Shown one piece after another: positions 1 through 7,421 of a stretch of 64,000 bases of DNA. Numbering within the stretch: position 1 is the first letter of the stretch; each line of letters starts with the position of its first letter. The notes below the pieces were generated by a model. It was not told where the DNA came from. It ran no database searches and worked only from the letters and a program-made list of their open reading frames with translations. The translations under genes and the position numbers were made by a program. Source of the stretch: Pediococcus ethanolidurans (GTDB taxonomy: Bacteria; Bacillota; Bacilli; Lactobacillales; Lactobacillaceae); assembly GCF_001437405.1 (NCBI RefSeq), contig NZ_JQBY01000002.1, positions 91,587-155,586 on the forward strand, read 5' to 3'.

Positions 1-959
1 TTCACTGTCACAACTACTTTGCCAAAACTATGTGAACTTTCCAAATACGCATGTGCCTGGACAACCTGGGAAAAATCAAATACTTTTGTCGGTTTCACGT
101 CAACATGATAGGTGTCGATGAAATTTAACATTTCCTGAATTTTTTGTTGAGAAACATCTCCAGAGTAAAAACCAGTCAAATAACGATTGTTAGGAATGTC
201 TGTAATTGGATCGAAATTATTCAGATTCCACACTCCACCTAGTTCACCAGTTGCACTCACAATGCCAAATTCAGTTAGATGTTTTAAAGTATCCCGAACG
301 CTTAGAGGACCGATCAAATCAATAATTTTATCAAAATATCCGGTATGTTCGGGCAATTTATCACTATCTGGTGCAACAATTACCTGATCAAAACCAGCGT
401 CCAACAAGGATTGCACCTTATTTTGATTGCGTGTGGTCCCGGTAACTTTAATCAAGGAATTTAATCCTTTAATCAAATGTAAATCGGCTAATCCCACTCC
501 ACTAGTAGCCGCTCTAATCAGTACCTTATCAGTTGATTTAATCTGTAAACTTTTAAAAATACCATAGGCGGTATAATACGTTTCTGGCACAGCTGCAAGT
601 TCCTCAATCGACAATTTCGTTTCAACTGGATAAATTTGTTTGTCGGGTAATAATACATATTCTGCATAACTACCGTCAAATGCACGCCCCATCTCACCCA
701 TAATTGAAATCACTTTTTGATCTCTGGTAAAGGCACTAGTATTCGTAGTTTCATCAACTTCGCCAACAACTTCAATACCAAGAATTCGGGGAAACCTAAC
801 CGAGGGTGACTTTCCTTCGCGCGTAAAAATTTCGGAATGATTAATGCCAAACCCTAAGACTTTGATGCGCGTCCATCCCGGTTTTACTTTGGGAGTTTTC
901 ACGTTCATTAGTTCTAAAACTTCTGGTCCACCTGCGTGATTCACCACATATGCTTTCAT
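1..959 (-). CDS. Zinc-less quinone oxidoreductase-type MDR protein (3' end cut off)
   Basis: About 319 codons are visible before the gene runs off the left edge with no stop. The protein starts MKAYVVNHAGGPEVLEL, has the GroES-like segment GFGINHSEIFTREG, and a Rossmann motif ATSGVGLADLHL. It ends in the GKVVVTV that is typical of the C-terminus of this family, so only a few residues are missing. No structural-zinc cysteine cluster is present, which points to the NADPH:quinone reductase branch of the medium-chain dehydrogenases. Family members reduce quinones or reactive carbonyls in the cytoplasm. The start has a GGAAGG ribosome site 8 nt upstream. It lies 89 bp downstream of a MerR regulator on the same strand, so co-transcription and stress-linked control are likely but inferred. 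Confidence 0.85.
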   Translation of the reverse strand, partial: MKAYVVNHAGGPEVLELMNVKTPKVKPGWTRIKVLGFGINHSEIFTREGKSPSVRFPRILGIEVVGEVDETTNTSAFTRDQKVISIMGEMGRAFDGSYAEYVLLPDKQIYPVETKLSIEELAAVPETYYTAYGIFKSLQIKSTDKVLIRAATSGVGLADLHLIKGLNSLIKVTGTTRNQNKVQSLLDAGFDQVIVAPDSDKLPEHTGYFDKIIDLIGPLSVRDTLKHLTEFGIVSATGELGGVWNLNNFDPITDIPNNRYLTGFYSGDVSQQKIQEMLNFIDTYHVDVKPTKVFDFSQVVQAHAYLESSHSFGKVVVTV

Positions 960-1048
960 ATTCTTTTCCTTCCTATAAGTTGTATAAAACAACAAGTTTA
1001 TTTTAAGAACGCATTTAAATGAACTCGATGACTAGAACAATTGCCATC

Positions 1049-1402
1049 TTACTTTACTTGTAATTGTTTGACATCTTCAATTTTAGTCTTTAAGTGCTGC
1101 ATGGATCTTTTCAACTGTTTCACTTTTTCTTCGGACTGCACCAGCTGGTCCTGTAAAATGGTCAATCTTTCTCCAATTGTGTCGTCACCCTTTTGATAAA
1201 TTGCCAGAAAATATTTGATCTGTCCCAGAGTCATACCGCATTCTTTGACACACAAAATAAAATCAATACGATCAAGATCAGTTGATTCAAACTGACGTAT
1301 GCTGTTTACCCGTTTAACCGGTCCTAATAGTCCTTCACGCTCATAGTAACGAATGGTGGCTGTGGAAATATTAAATTGTTTTGCTACTGCGTCAATTTTC
1401 AA
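1049..1402 (-). CDS. MerR-family transcriptional regulator
   Basis: A 117-residue DNA-binding protein. The N-terminal winged helix-turn-helix (IDAVAKQFNISTATIRYYER, residues 3-22) is diagnostic of MerR, and residues 70-110 form the usual dimerising coiled coil. There is no obvious metal-binding cysteine set; the single cysteine falls in the segment CVKECGM. I chose the TTG at 1402: AGAGGTGAG lies at the right distance, whereas the longer frame from 1435 would start inside the operator palindrome. The sensor type is probably the small-molecule or carbonyl-stress class often paired with MDR dehydrogenases. That agrees with the quinone oxidoreductase just downstream. Confidence 0.88.
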   Translation of the reverse strand: MKIDAVAKQFNISTATIRYYEREGLLGPVKRVNSIRQFESTDLDRIDFILCVKECGMTLGQIKYFLAIYQKGDDTIGERLTILQDQLVQSEEKVKQLKRSMQHLKTKIEDVKQLQVK

Positions 1403-1414
1403 GATTCTCACCTC

Positions 1415-1445
1415 TTGACTTGAAGTATACTTCAAGGATTATGAT
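1415..1445 (+). promoter_or_regulatory. MerR-type promoter with 18-bp operator palindrome
   Basis: TTGACT (1415-1420) and TATGAT (1440-1445) are separated by 19 bp. The spacer is almost filled by the perfect palindrome CTTGAAGTATACTTCAAG (1419-1436). An over-long 19-bp spacer with a dyad inside it is the classical layout of promoters that MerR proteins untwist. It reads rightward to the histidine phosphatase at 1506. On the minus strand no convincing -35/-10 pair surrounds the same palindrome. Confidence 0.8.
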
Positions 1446-1505
1446 TTATAAATAGAGATCGAAAAATAACGAATCACTAAAAGATTTTTAGAAGAAGGCA
1501 AAAAA

Positions 1506-2081
1506 ATGAAAACTTTATATCTTGTACGGCATGGTGAAACTCTTTTTAATGTGGAACATAAAATTCAGGGATGGTGTGACTCGCCACTGACTTCAAACGG
1601 TATTGCACAAGCCAGTCGGTTAGGAGAATTCTTCAAAGAAATTTCCATTGATCATGCCTATAGTTCAACTTCAGAACGATGCTGTGATACGACTGAACTA
1701 ATTTTGCAGAACCGTTTAACATACACAAGAGTAAAAGCTTTAAAAGAACAAAACTATGGTGTTTTTGAAGGTGAAAGTGAAACACTTAGCCCGAAAACAC
1801 CTAAAGATTTTGAAACCTTTTTCCTACCCTATGGTGGCGAGTCCTCTAATGATGTCGGTAAACGAATGTTGCACTGTTTAACTACTATTATGTCTAAAGC
1901 AGATCACCAAAATGTTTTAGCCGTTTCCCACAGTGGAGCCTGCTTCAACTTTTTACGTATGTTACAGGATCCCACCGAAGAGTTGAAAAAAGGCTTTTCC
2001 AATGGCACGATTTTTGTCTATCATTTTGATCAAGGAAAATTTCAATTAGCAAAAGTTATTCGTCCCGATCAGAACCAATAA
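1506..2081 (+). CDS. Histidine phosphatase family protein (phosphoglycerate mutase-like)
   Basis: A 191-residue cytoplasmic enzyme. The phosphohistidine motif LVRHGET places the catalytic His at residue 9. A second active-site His is in VSHSGA (H142), and an acidic residue sits in the segment LKEQNYGVFEGE. Its length fits the branch of broad-specificity phosphatases more than glycolytic GpmA. The ribosome site AGAAGG lies about 9 nt before ATG. It is the only gene placed to be driven by the MerR-type promoter, an unusual pairing. A strong terminator follows. The substrate cannot be deduced. Confidence 0.85.
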   Translation: MKTLYLVRHGETLFNVEHKIQGWCDSPLTSNGIAQASRLGEFFKEISIDHAYSSTSERCCDTTELILQNRLTYTRVKALKEQNYGVFEGESETLSPKTPKDFETFFLPYGGESSNDVGKRMLHCLTTIMSKADHQNVLAVSHSGACFNFLRMLQDPTEELKKGFSNGTIFVYHFDQGKFQLAKVIRPDQNQ

Positions 2082-2106
2082 TAAACTTTTTAATCTTGAA
2101 CTATTT

Positions 2107-2147
2107 AAAAATGTGGTGAACTAACAATTGTTAATTCACCACATTTT
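2107..2147. terminator. Bidirectional hairpin terminator
   Basis: AAAATGTGGTGAA pairs perfectly with TTCACCACATTTT around a loop that is itself largely palindromic. It lies between the convergent genes at 1506 (+) and 2270 (-) and has T-runs on both sides. Confidence 0.85.
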
Positions 2148-2269
2148 CTGTTTATATTTTTAGTTATTACTCATAACTACTGCGTATCTTTCATCAGCTT
2201 AGTTATTGATTGCCTGTTGAGTCACTTGTTGTTGAAATTTAGGTAAAGTAAGAAATACTCTGGCATTAG

Positions 2270-2965
2270 TTAATTTAATTGTACCGTTGCATCATAAGTA
2301 TGACTGAAATTATCATCGTCAATATCATCTGTATCATAATCAGCATCCCATTTAAGACGAACCGACGTTAAATCCTTAATAGAATCTAATTTTTTTAAGA
2401 AATAAATGACCCAACCATCAACGCTTGCGCCGCTGTTCAATTCGCCATCAAAATCATCACTTGCAGACATATCAGCTTCTACCTGCTCTCCCGAATTCGT
2501 ATTCATGGTTCCTTGGGTTGGATACATATTAATATCCTTTCCAGCATCGATTGTATAATGCACAGCCACTATACCATTGACTTCGTTGCCATCTGAGTCC
2601 TCTGTAGTACCATCAGACTGAAGAACCTTTACTTCATCGATTCCCACTTTTGTGTTTGTCCATGAGCTATCACTAAATACGGGCTTATAATCCTTAGAAT
2701 CTGTGACTTCATAATCCTCATCATCCAATGTGATTGTATTGTCATCTGACTCGGAACTCTCTGAATCTTCAGAACTATCTGTTCCTGAACTATCAGATTC
2801 CGTTTCAGTTGAACTACTTTTTTCATTCGTAGCTGACAGAATCGTTTTTGCTGCAATTCGTTTACCCTCTTGTACTCCTTGATGGTAGATTGTCACTCCT
2901 CCAATGATCAAAACAATCACTATCAAAATTGTTCCCAATATATAACCTAACTTGTGTTTTTTCAT
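2270..2965 (-). CDS. Membrane-anchored protein with acidic Ser-rich linker and extracellular domain
   Basis: 231 residues from the ATG at 2965 (AGGGGA upstream; a TTG two codons earlier is poorly placed). Residues 7-28 form one transmembrane helix preceded by lysines, so the rest should lie outside the cell. Residues about 45-90 are a low-complexity Ser/Glu/Asp linker. The remainder looks like a beta-sandwich of the DUF4352/DUF5067 kind seen in lactobacillar surface proteins; this is from memory of the pattern, not a search. There is no lipobox and no LPxTG. The function is unknown. Confidence 0.7.
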   Translation of the reverse strand: MKKHKLGYILGTILIVIVLIIGGVTIYHQGVQEGKRIAAKTILSATNEKSSSTETESDSSGTDSSEDSESSESDDNTITLDDEDYEVTDSKDYKPVFSDSSWTNTKVGIDEVKVLQSDGTTEDSDGNEVNGIVAVHYTIDAGKDINMYPTQGTMNTNSGEQVEADMSASDDFDGELNSGASVDGWVIYFLKKLDSIKDLTSVRLKWDADYDTDDIDDDNFSHTYDATVQLN

Positions 2966-3046
2966 GCACAAATCCCCTACTCTCTATATTTTTGCTGCCT
3001 TAATATTGTACCTTGAACACACTATATAATGCCACCCTTTTTAGAT

Positions 3047-3097
3047 AAAAAAATCTCAACACAGTTGGCACCTTACCAAACTGCATCGAGATTTTTT
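3047..3097 (-). terminator. Rho-independent terminator of the alcohol dehydrogenase gene
   Basis: The outer arms AAAAAATCTC and GAGATTTTTT enclose an inner CAGTTGG/CCAAACTG hairpin. It begins about 12 nt after the dehydrogenase stop codon. Confidence 0.75.
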
Positions 3098-3109
3098 GTT
3101 TTGTCTGAT

Positions 3110-4150
3110 TTAACCTTCACTAATCACTAACAATGATTTGATAGCTGTTCGTTTGTCCATAGCCTCATAGGCGTCTTGAATGTGATCCAAATCAAAACGT
3201 TTTGTAAAGACCTTTCCAGGATTGATCTTGCCGCTTAAAACAGCATCTAACAAAACTGCCTTGTCATCTGTTGTAACCGAAGCAATACCACCACGTAAAC
3301 CAATGTTACGCCAGAAAAGATTGTTCGTGTTCATTTCTGCTTTTTGAGGAACGCCAACCCGACCAACTACTGCGCCAGGACGACCAACCTTAACCGCAGT
3401 ATCAACGGATTGCTCCGTACCGACACATTCCAAAACCGCATCAGCACCACTACCAGTTAATTCCATAACCTTCTTAACTGCGTCATCCCCACGTTCTGGG
3501 ATGATGTCCGTTGCACCAAATTCACGCGCTAATTTTTGACGATCTTCATGACGGCTCATTGCAATAATTCGTTTTGCACCGCGTAACTTAGCCGAAATTA
3601 CGCCACATAAACCAACGGCACCATCACCCATGACAACAACTGTGTCACCTTTTTTAACTTCTGCACTGGCAGCTGCATGATAACCGGTTGCCATCACATC
3701 AGCCAAAGTTAAGAGTGAGTTTAATTGTTCATCTGAATAATCAGCTGGTTTACCAGGAATCTTGACTAATCCCCAGTTAGCGTTTGTGTAACGTAAATAT
3801 TCACCTTGATAACCACCGTTGCCACCGGCCTCTTGGTTTAAACAATCCCCATCAAAACCAGCTAAGCAGGCCGCACAATGTCCACAACCATGTGTAAATG
3901 GAACTACCACAAAGTCACCAGTCTTAATATCAGAAACGTCGGCACCTACTTCTTCAACTACACCGATTGCTTCATGTCCCACTAATGAATTAGCTTCCCG
4001 TTTGGCAATACCACGATACCACCATAGATCAGAACCACATACACAGGCGCGCACGATCTTAATAAGTGCATCCGTTGGTTTTTCAATTTTTGGTTTGTCA
4101 ACATCATGAACTTCCATTTTTCCAGGTTCAATAAATACTGCTGCTTTCAA
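3110..4150 (-). CDS. Zinc-dependent alcohol dehydrogenase (MDR family)
   Basis: 346 residues. The catalytic zinc ligands are visible as CGSD (Cys38) and GHE (His59). The structural zinc loop has the four cysteines of GCGHCAACLAGFDGDC (89, 92, 95, 103). The NAD(P) fold carries VVMGDGAVGLCG. Family enzymes oxidise or reduce small alcohols, polyols or aldehydes. I prefer the TTG at 4150: AGGAG sits 9 nt before it but directly abuts the upstream ATG at 4159, which is too close to work. The gene is monocistronic, closed by its own terminator. The substrate is unknown; an alcohol such as a polyol phosphate is possible but unsupported. Confidence 0.9.
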   Translation of the reverse strand: MKAAVFIEPGKMEVHDVDKPKIEKPTDALIKIVRACVCGSDLWWYRGIAKREANSLVGHEAIGVVEEVGADVSDIKTGDFVVVPFTHGCGHCAACLAGFDGDCLNQEAGGNGGYQGEYLRYTNANWGLVKIPGKPADYSDEQLNSLLTLADVMATGYHAAASAEVKKGDTVVVMGDGAVGLCGVISAKLRGAKRIIAMSRHEDRQKLAREFGATDIIPERGDDAVKKVMELTGSGADAVLECVGTEQSVDTAVKVGRPGAVVGRVGVPQKAEMNTNNLFWRNIGLRGGIASVTTDDKAVLLDAVLSGKINPGKVFTKRFDLDHIQDAYEAMDKRTAIKSLLVISEG

Positions 4151-4328
4151 AAAATCCATCTCCTAATGTTTTTAATGACTTTTAATACTCAACAACACAA
4201 TCATAAACCTTAGTGTGCACTTCAAGGCAAGCTTCTTTCGTAAGCTTTTTTAATTAAACTAAAGGTTGAAAGCTCAAAACACATCTCGTTGCCTGATATA
4301 AAAGTGTTCTTGATAACAAAATTAGATT

Positions 4329-4372
4329 AAAATGCCGTCCTACAGCTCACCCGGTCTGAAAGACGGCACTTT
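4329..4372 (-). terminator. Terminator downstream of the HAD phosphatase gene
   Basis: AAAATGCCGTC pairs with GACGGCACTTT around a 22-nt loop. It lies about 77 nt after the stop codon of the minus-strand gene at 4449. The rest of 4160-4448 holds only a weak AAGCTT/AAGCTT hairpin near 4230 and no gene that I can support. Confidence 0.6.
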
Positions 4373-4448
4373 AACTATTTTTTATAGGCCAAGTCATTTA
4401 ACATCAGTTATTGAAGCGATTTTAATGTTTTCAACCTTTAGAAGTAAC

Positions 4449-5261
4449 TTAATTATTTGCTGCAAAATAAGTTGTCAAAAAGTTTGCAACGCCATCATGA
4501 TCATTATCCACCGCTGTCACCTGATTGGCCGTTTGTTTAGCTTCTGGGGTACCGTTAGCCATTGCGACGCCTACACCTGCACTAGCTAACATTTCTAAAT
4601 CATTTTGAGCATCCCCAAAAGTCATCAAATTATCACGTGTCCACTCAAAATGTTTCAACAATACATCCAATGCGGATCCTTTATCAATTCCTGGTTTCAA
4701 AAACTCTAGAATCATTGGCTGCGAACGCACGATATGAAACTCCTGTTTGAGTTGGGCCGGCATGTGCGCCACGATGTGATCCAACGTTGCTGGTTCCGTA
4801 CAAATCACAGCCTTACTATAATCAACGACTGGTAACTTCGCGAATGGCACGTGTAAAAAGTGCATGTTGCCCCCTAATCGCTTTTCGTAACCTGAGAGTG
4901 GTAAATCATTGATGGGATACACACCGCTAAAATCCAAAATATCAAGAGGATACTCGTTAGCCAAACAGAACTTATGCAGGTCGCCAAAGTGTGCTCTTTT
5001 CATACCATCCGCCATCAACGGCTTTTTGTCCACATTGCGAATAACTAACGAACCATTGAAATTAACTGAATAATCATTTTCACCCATTAAACCTAACTGT
5101 GTTAGCCAATCCCAAATGGCATTAATTGGTCGGCCGGTGCATAGCACAATTTCTTTGCCTTGTTTATGCAACTTCTTTAAAATTTGGGTATTTGCTTCAC
5201 TTATTTTTTTGTCCGCATTAAGCAAAGTGTTGTCCAAATCTAGTGCAATCATTTTAATCAA
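4449..5261 (-). CDS. Cof-type HAD-superfamily sugar phosphatase
   Basis: 270 residues with all four HAD motifs: the nucleophile motif DLDNT (Asp8, Asp10), the CTGRP threonine motif, a lysine in KPGIDKGSALD, and GDAQNDLEML near the C-terminus. The cap and length match the Cof/YidA subfamily, which removes phosphate from small sugar phosphates or flavin-type metabolites in the cytoplasm. The start is the TTG at 5261, because AGGAGG is 8 nt upstream and the internal ATG at 5252 would be 17 nt away. It is divergent from the LacX-like epimerase. Confidence 0.85.
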   Translation of the reverse strand: MIKMIALDLDNTLLNADKKISEANTQILKKLHKQGKEIVLCTGRPINAIWDWLTQLGLMGENDYSVNFNGSLVIRNVDKKPLMADGMKRAHFGDLHKFCLANEYPLDILDFSGVYPINDLPLSGYEKRLGGNMHFLHVPFAKLPVVDYSKAVICTEPATLDHIVAHMPAQLKQEFHIVRSQPMILEFLKPGIDKGSALDVLLKHFEWTRDNLMTFGDAQNDLEMLASAGVGVAMANGTPEAKQTANQVTAVDNDHDGVANFLTTYFAANN

Positions 5262-5410
5262 ACCAACTACCTCCTGCTTTTACTGTTAACCAACCCAACT
5301 TTTTGAAAGTTTGTTAAAGTTGTGAAGTTTCGTTTTAGAAAGCCTTTACATTATCTGTCAACTGTTCCATCATATACCTGTACCCAATAAATTGAAAAGA
5401 GGCAATATGA

Positions 5411-6292
5411 ATGATTACGATTAAAAACAACAAATTAGAAGTTGAAATAGACCAACTTGGTGCTCAAATTACTCATGTGGTTGATGCAAAAGGTAGCTTT
5501 GATTACATCTGGAATGGTAAAGCTTGGAAACGCCATGCACCAATTTTATTCCCATCAATTGGCAAATCCAATGATGATCACTACGTTGTGGATGGTCAGA
5601 CTTATCCAATGCCTCAGCATGGCTTTACCCGTGACTTACAGTGGGAAAATGTTCGTAAGGCCGATGATCAAGTTTTACTCCAACTTAAAGCTAGCCCCAA
5701 GACAAAGGAATACTATCCTTTTGATTTCACTTTACAAGTGGACTACAAATTAGTGGGCAACCAATTATTAACTAAATATAGTGTCACTAATAATGATAAA
5801 ACAACGATGCCCTATGCTCTGGGTTCACATCCTGGTTTCAATATTCCAATTGATGATGACGGTGTATTTGAAGACTACACTCTGACATTTGGCCCTCATC
5901 CTAAGGAAATTCAACAATTGGGCATTAACCCTGCTCCATTCCGGGATGGCACCAAAGCACCATTTACAGCCGTGGATAAAGATAATGTTTTGAAGTTAGA
6001 TCACAGCACCTTTGATAACGGTTTAATCATTTTAGATGCTAAAAAAATCGAAACGGTTACCTTACGCTCTGATCAAACAGCACATGAAATCAAACTTAAC
6101 GTTAAACATTTTCCATACATTACCTTGTGGACAATGGAAAATGCTACCGAACCCTATCTTTGCATCGAACCATTTGCTGGCCTTCCTGATCAAGCCAGTG
6201 ATCAACCAACTGATTGGGCTAACAAGAAAGGTAACAACTTTGCTGAACCTGGTGAAACACAATCATTTGAATACGGCATTGAATTTTCATAA
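5411..6292 (+). CDS. Aldose 1-epimerase family protein (LacX-like)
   Basis: 293 residues of the galactose-mutarotase fold. Recognisable segments are WKRHAPILFPSIGK, MPQHGFTRD (catalytic-type His) and LGSHPGFNIPI. A conserved acidic residue occurs in CIEPFAGLPD. The family interconverts alpha and beta anomers of sugars or sugar phosphates; LacX relatives are often linked to lactose/galactose genes, and a lac locus lies about 3 kb away. GAGG sits 8 nt before the second of two overlapping ATGs, which fixes the start at 5411. The gene ends in a clear terminator. Confidence 0.85.
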   Translation: MITIKNNKLEVEIDQLGAQITHVVDAKGSFDYIWNGKAWKRHAPILFPSIGKSNDDHYVVDGQTYPMPQHGFTRDLQWENVRKADDQVLLQLKASPKTKEYYPFDFTLQVDYKLVGNQLLTKYSVTNNDKTTMPYALGSHPGFNIPIDDDGVFEDYTLTFGPHPKEIQQLGINPAPFRDGTKAPFTAVDKDNVLKLDHSTFDNGLIILDAKKIETVTLRSDQTAHEIKLNVKHFPYITLWTMENATEPYLCIEPFAGLPDQASDQPTDWANKKGNNFAEPGETQSFEYGIEFS

Positions 6293-6323
6293 CCCACTTT
6301 TTACAAATTAAACATGTTAAAAT

Positions 6324-6355
6324 AAGAGCAGCGTATGTTTTGCGCTGTTCTTTTT
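6324..6355 (+). terminator. Terminator of the LacX-like gene
   Basis: AAGAGCAGCG pairs with CGCTGTTCTT (one G.T pair) around an 8-9 nt loop and is followed by a T-run. Confidence 0.8.
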
Positions 6356-6377
6356 ATCTTACTAATAAAATAATATA

Positions 6378-6469
6378 GAGAGTGTTTTTGCTAAAAGTCA
6401 CAGAAACGCTTCATAAGAATCCAGTTTCTTTCGCATAGACCAGAAGCTAAATACTTTTTAGACACTCTC
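6378..6469 (+). other. Long imperfect hairpin upstream of the second histidine phosphatase
   Basis: GAGAGTGT (6378-6385) pairs perfectly with ACACTCTC (6462-6469). After a 5-nt bulge, CTAAAAGT pairs with ACTTTTTAG. Inside, AGAAAC (6402) pairs with GTTTCT (6424). The 92-nt structure ends 3 nt before the ATG of the gene at 6473, which has no obvious ribosome site. It could be a structured leader or a small MITE with terminal inverted repeats. I see no match to a riboswitch class that I can recall. Confidence 0.5.
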
Positions 6470-6472
6470 AGA

Positions 6473-7132
6473 ATGGAAGTCGTTCTTATCAAAAAATTTA
6501 CTGTTTACCTCATTCGCCACGGCGAAACCTATCTCAATAAATTCGATCGCATGCAAGGTTGGGCAGATGCTCCCTTAACCGATAAAGGAATCCAAGATGC
6601 CCATCAAGCTGCCCAAAAGGTCCTGAACGTCCATTTCGATCAAGCCTTTTCAAGTGACTTGAGTCGGGCTGTCAATACCGCTCATATCATTTTAAAGGAT
6701 ACCCATAATGATTCCTTGCAAATCACCCAACTCAAAAATATTCGGGAAGCTTTCTTTGGCTATTTTGAAGGCGCCAATGGTCCTGAAACTTGGGACACCA
6801 TTTGTCGACCTTTAGGCTACAGCGGCATCGACGATTTCTTAAGTGAACACACTTTTTATGAAGCTCGTGATGCTATGCATGCTGCCGATCCATTCAAAGT
6901 AGCTGAAGACGCTCAAACTTTCAAAAAACGAATTTTGGCTGGTGTCGATCAATTGGCAGAACAGGCACACGACGGAGAAACGTTACTCGTTGTTTCCCAC
7001 ATGGATGCCATCCGCAGTTTGATTCAGCTCTTGAACCCACAAATAGATGTTCACCTACCAATCAAAAACGGCAGTCTTAACATTCTTAATTTTACCGATA
7101 ATCACGCTGAAGTTGTGGCTTATGATAGATAA
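6473..7132 (+). CDS. Histidine phosphatase family protein (phosphoglycerate mutase-like)
   Basis: 219 residues, with the signature YLIRHGETY (His16) and the second active-site His in VVSHMDAIRS. It is a paralogue of the gene at 1506 with an additional middle region. Members dephosphorylate small phosphoesters in the cytoplasm. The start is uncertain. ATG at 6473 has no good ribosome site, while GGAAG lies 8 nt before an in-frame ATC at 6488 where homology would place the N-terminus (KKFTVYLIRHGE). The gene is preceded by the 92-nt hairpin and followed by a small gene on the same strand. Confidence 0.85.
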   Translation: MEVVLIKKFTVYLIRHGETYLNKFDRMQGWADAPLTDKGIQDAHQAAQKVLNVHFDQAFSSDLSRAVNTAHIILKDTHNDSLQITQLKNIREAFFGYFEGANGPETWDTICRPLGYSGIDDFLSEHTFYEARDAMHAADPFKVAEDAQTFKKRILAGVDQLAEQAHDGETLLVVSHMDAIRSLIQLLNPQIDVHLPIKNGSLNILNFTDNHAEVVAYDR

Positions 7133-7204
7133 AAATCTTCTATGCAAACTATTTTAATTCTGTTTCTAACCATGAGACAATCAGGATAGAAAGCAGGTGG
7201 CAAA

Positions 7205-7369
7205 ATGACTGATAAAAAGCAAACCGACATGCCCGCATGTTTAATTGAGCCTACTGGCAAGGATAAAATTGAACAAGATCGCCTTGCCCGCATTCACGAC
7301 GAATTGGTAAATCGCCAACTCGCAGAATTAGGAATTACACCTCGTCAGTTATCCACAGAAAAAAATTAA
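7205..7369 (+). CDS. Small hypothetical protein (54 residues)
   Basis: A short hydrophilic protein starting MTDKKQTDMPACLIEP and ending QLSTEKN. AGGTGG lies 5 nt before ATG and a strong terminator follows the stop, so it is very likely translated. It carries a helical charged middle part (KIEQDRLARIHDELVNRQL), one cysteine and no membrane segment. It lies 72 bp after the histidine phosphatase and is probably read through from it. I do not recognise the family. Confidence 0.6.
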   Translation: MTDKKQTDMPACLIEPTGKDKIEQDRLARIHDELVNRQLAELGITPRQLSTEKN

Positions 7370-7377
7370 CCAGTTTT

Positions 7378-7421
7378 AAAAAATGAGCGTGAGAAAGCCA
7401 ATTTTCTCATGCTCATTTTTT
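7378..7421. terminator. Bidirectional terminator between convergent genes
   Basis: AAAAATGAGC..TGAGAAA pairs with TTTTCTCA..GCTCATTTTT. It serves the plus-strand small gene and the minus-strand MFS gene, whose stop codon overlaps its edge. Confidence 0.85.

Noticed and set aside
4226..4252. AAGCTT/AAGCTT hairpin followed by T as a terminator
   Set aside because: There is no plus-strand gene upstream, and the 6-bp stem is built of a self-complementary hexamer; it may be chance.
4332..4589. Plus-strand frame of 85 residues
   Set aside because: It overlaps the end of the HAD gene and its terminator, and no ribosome site is present.
6378..6469. Known metabolite riboswitch
   Set aside because: Pairing is clear, but I could not match the unpaired conserved bases of any class that I remember.
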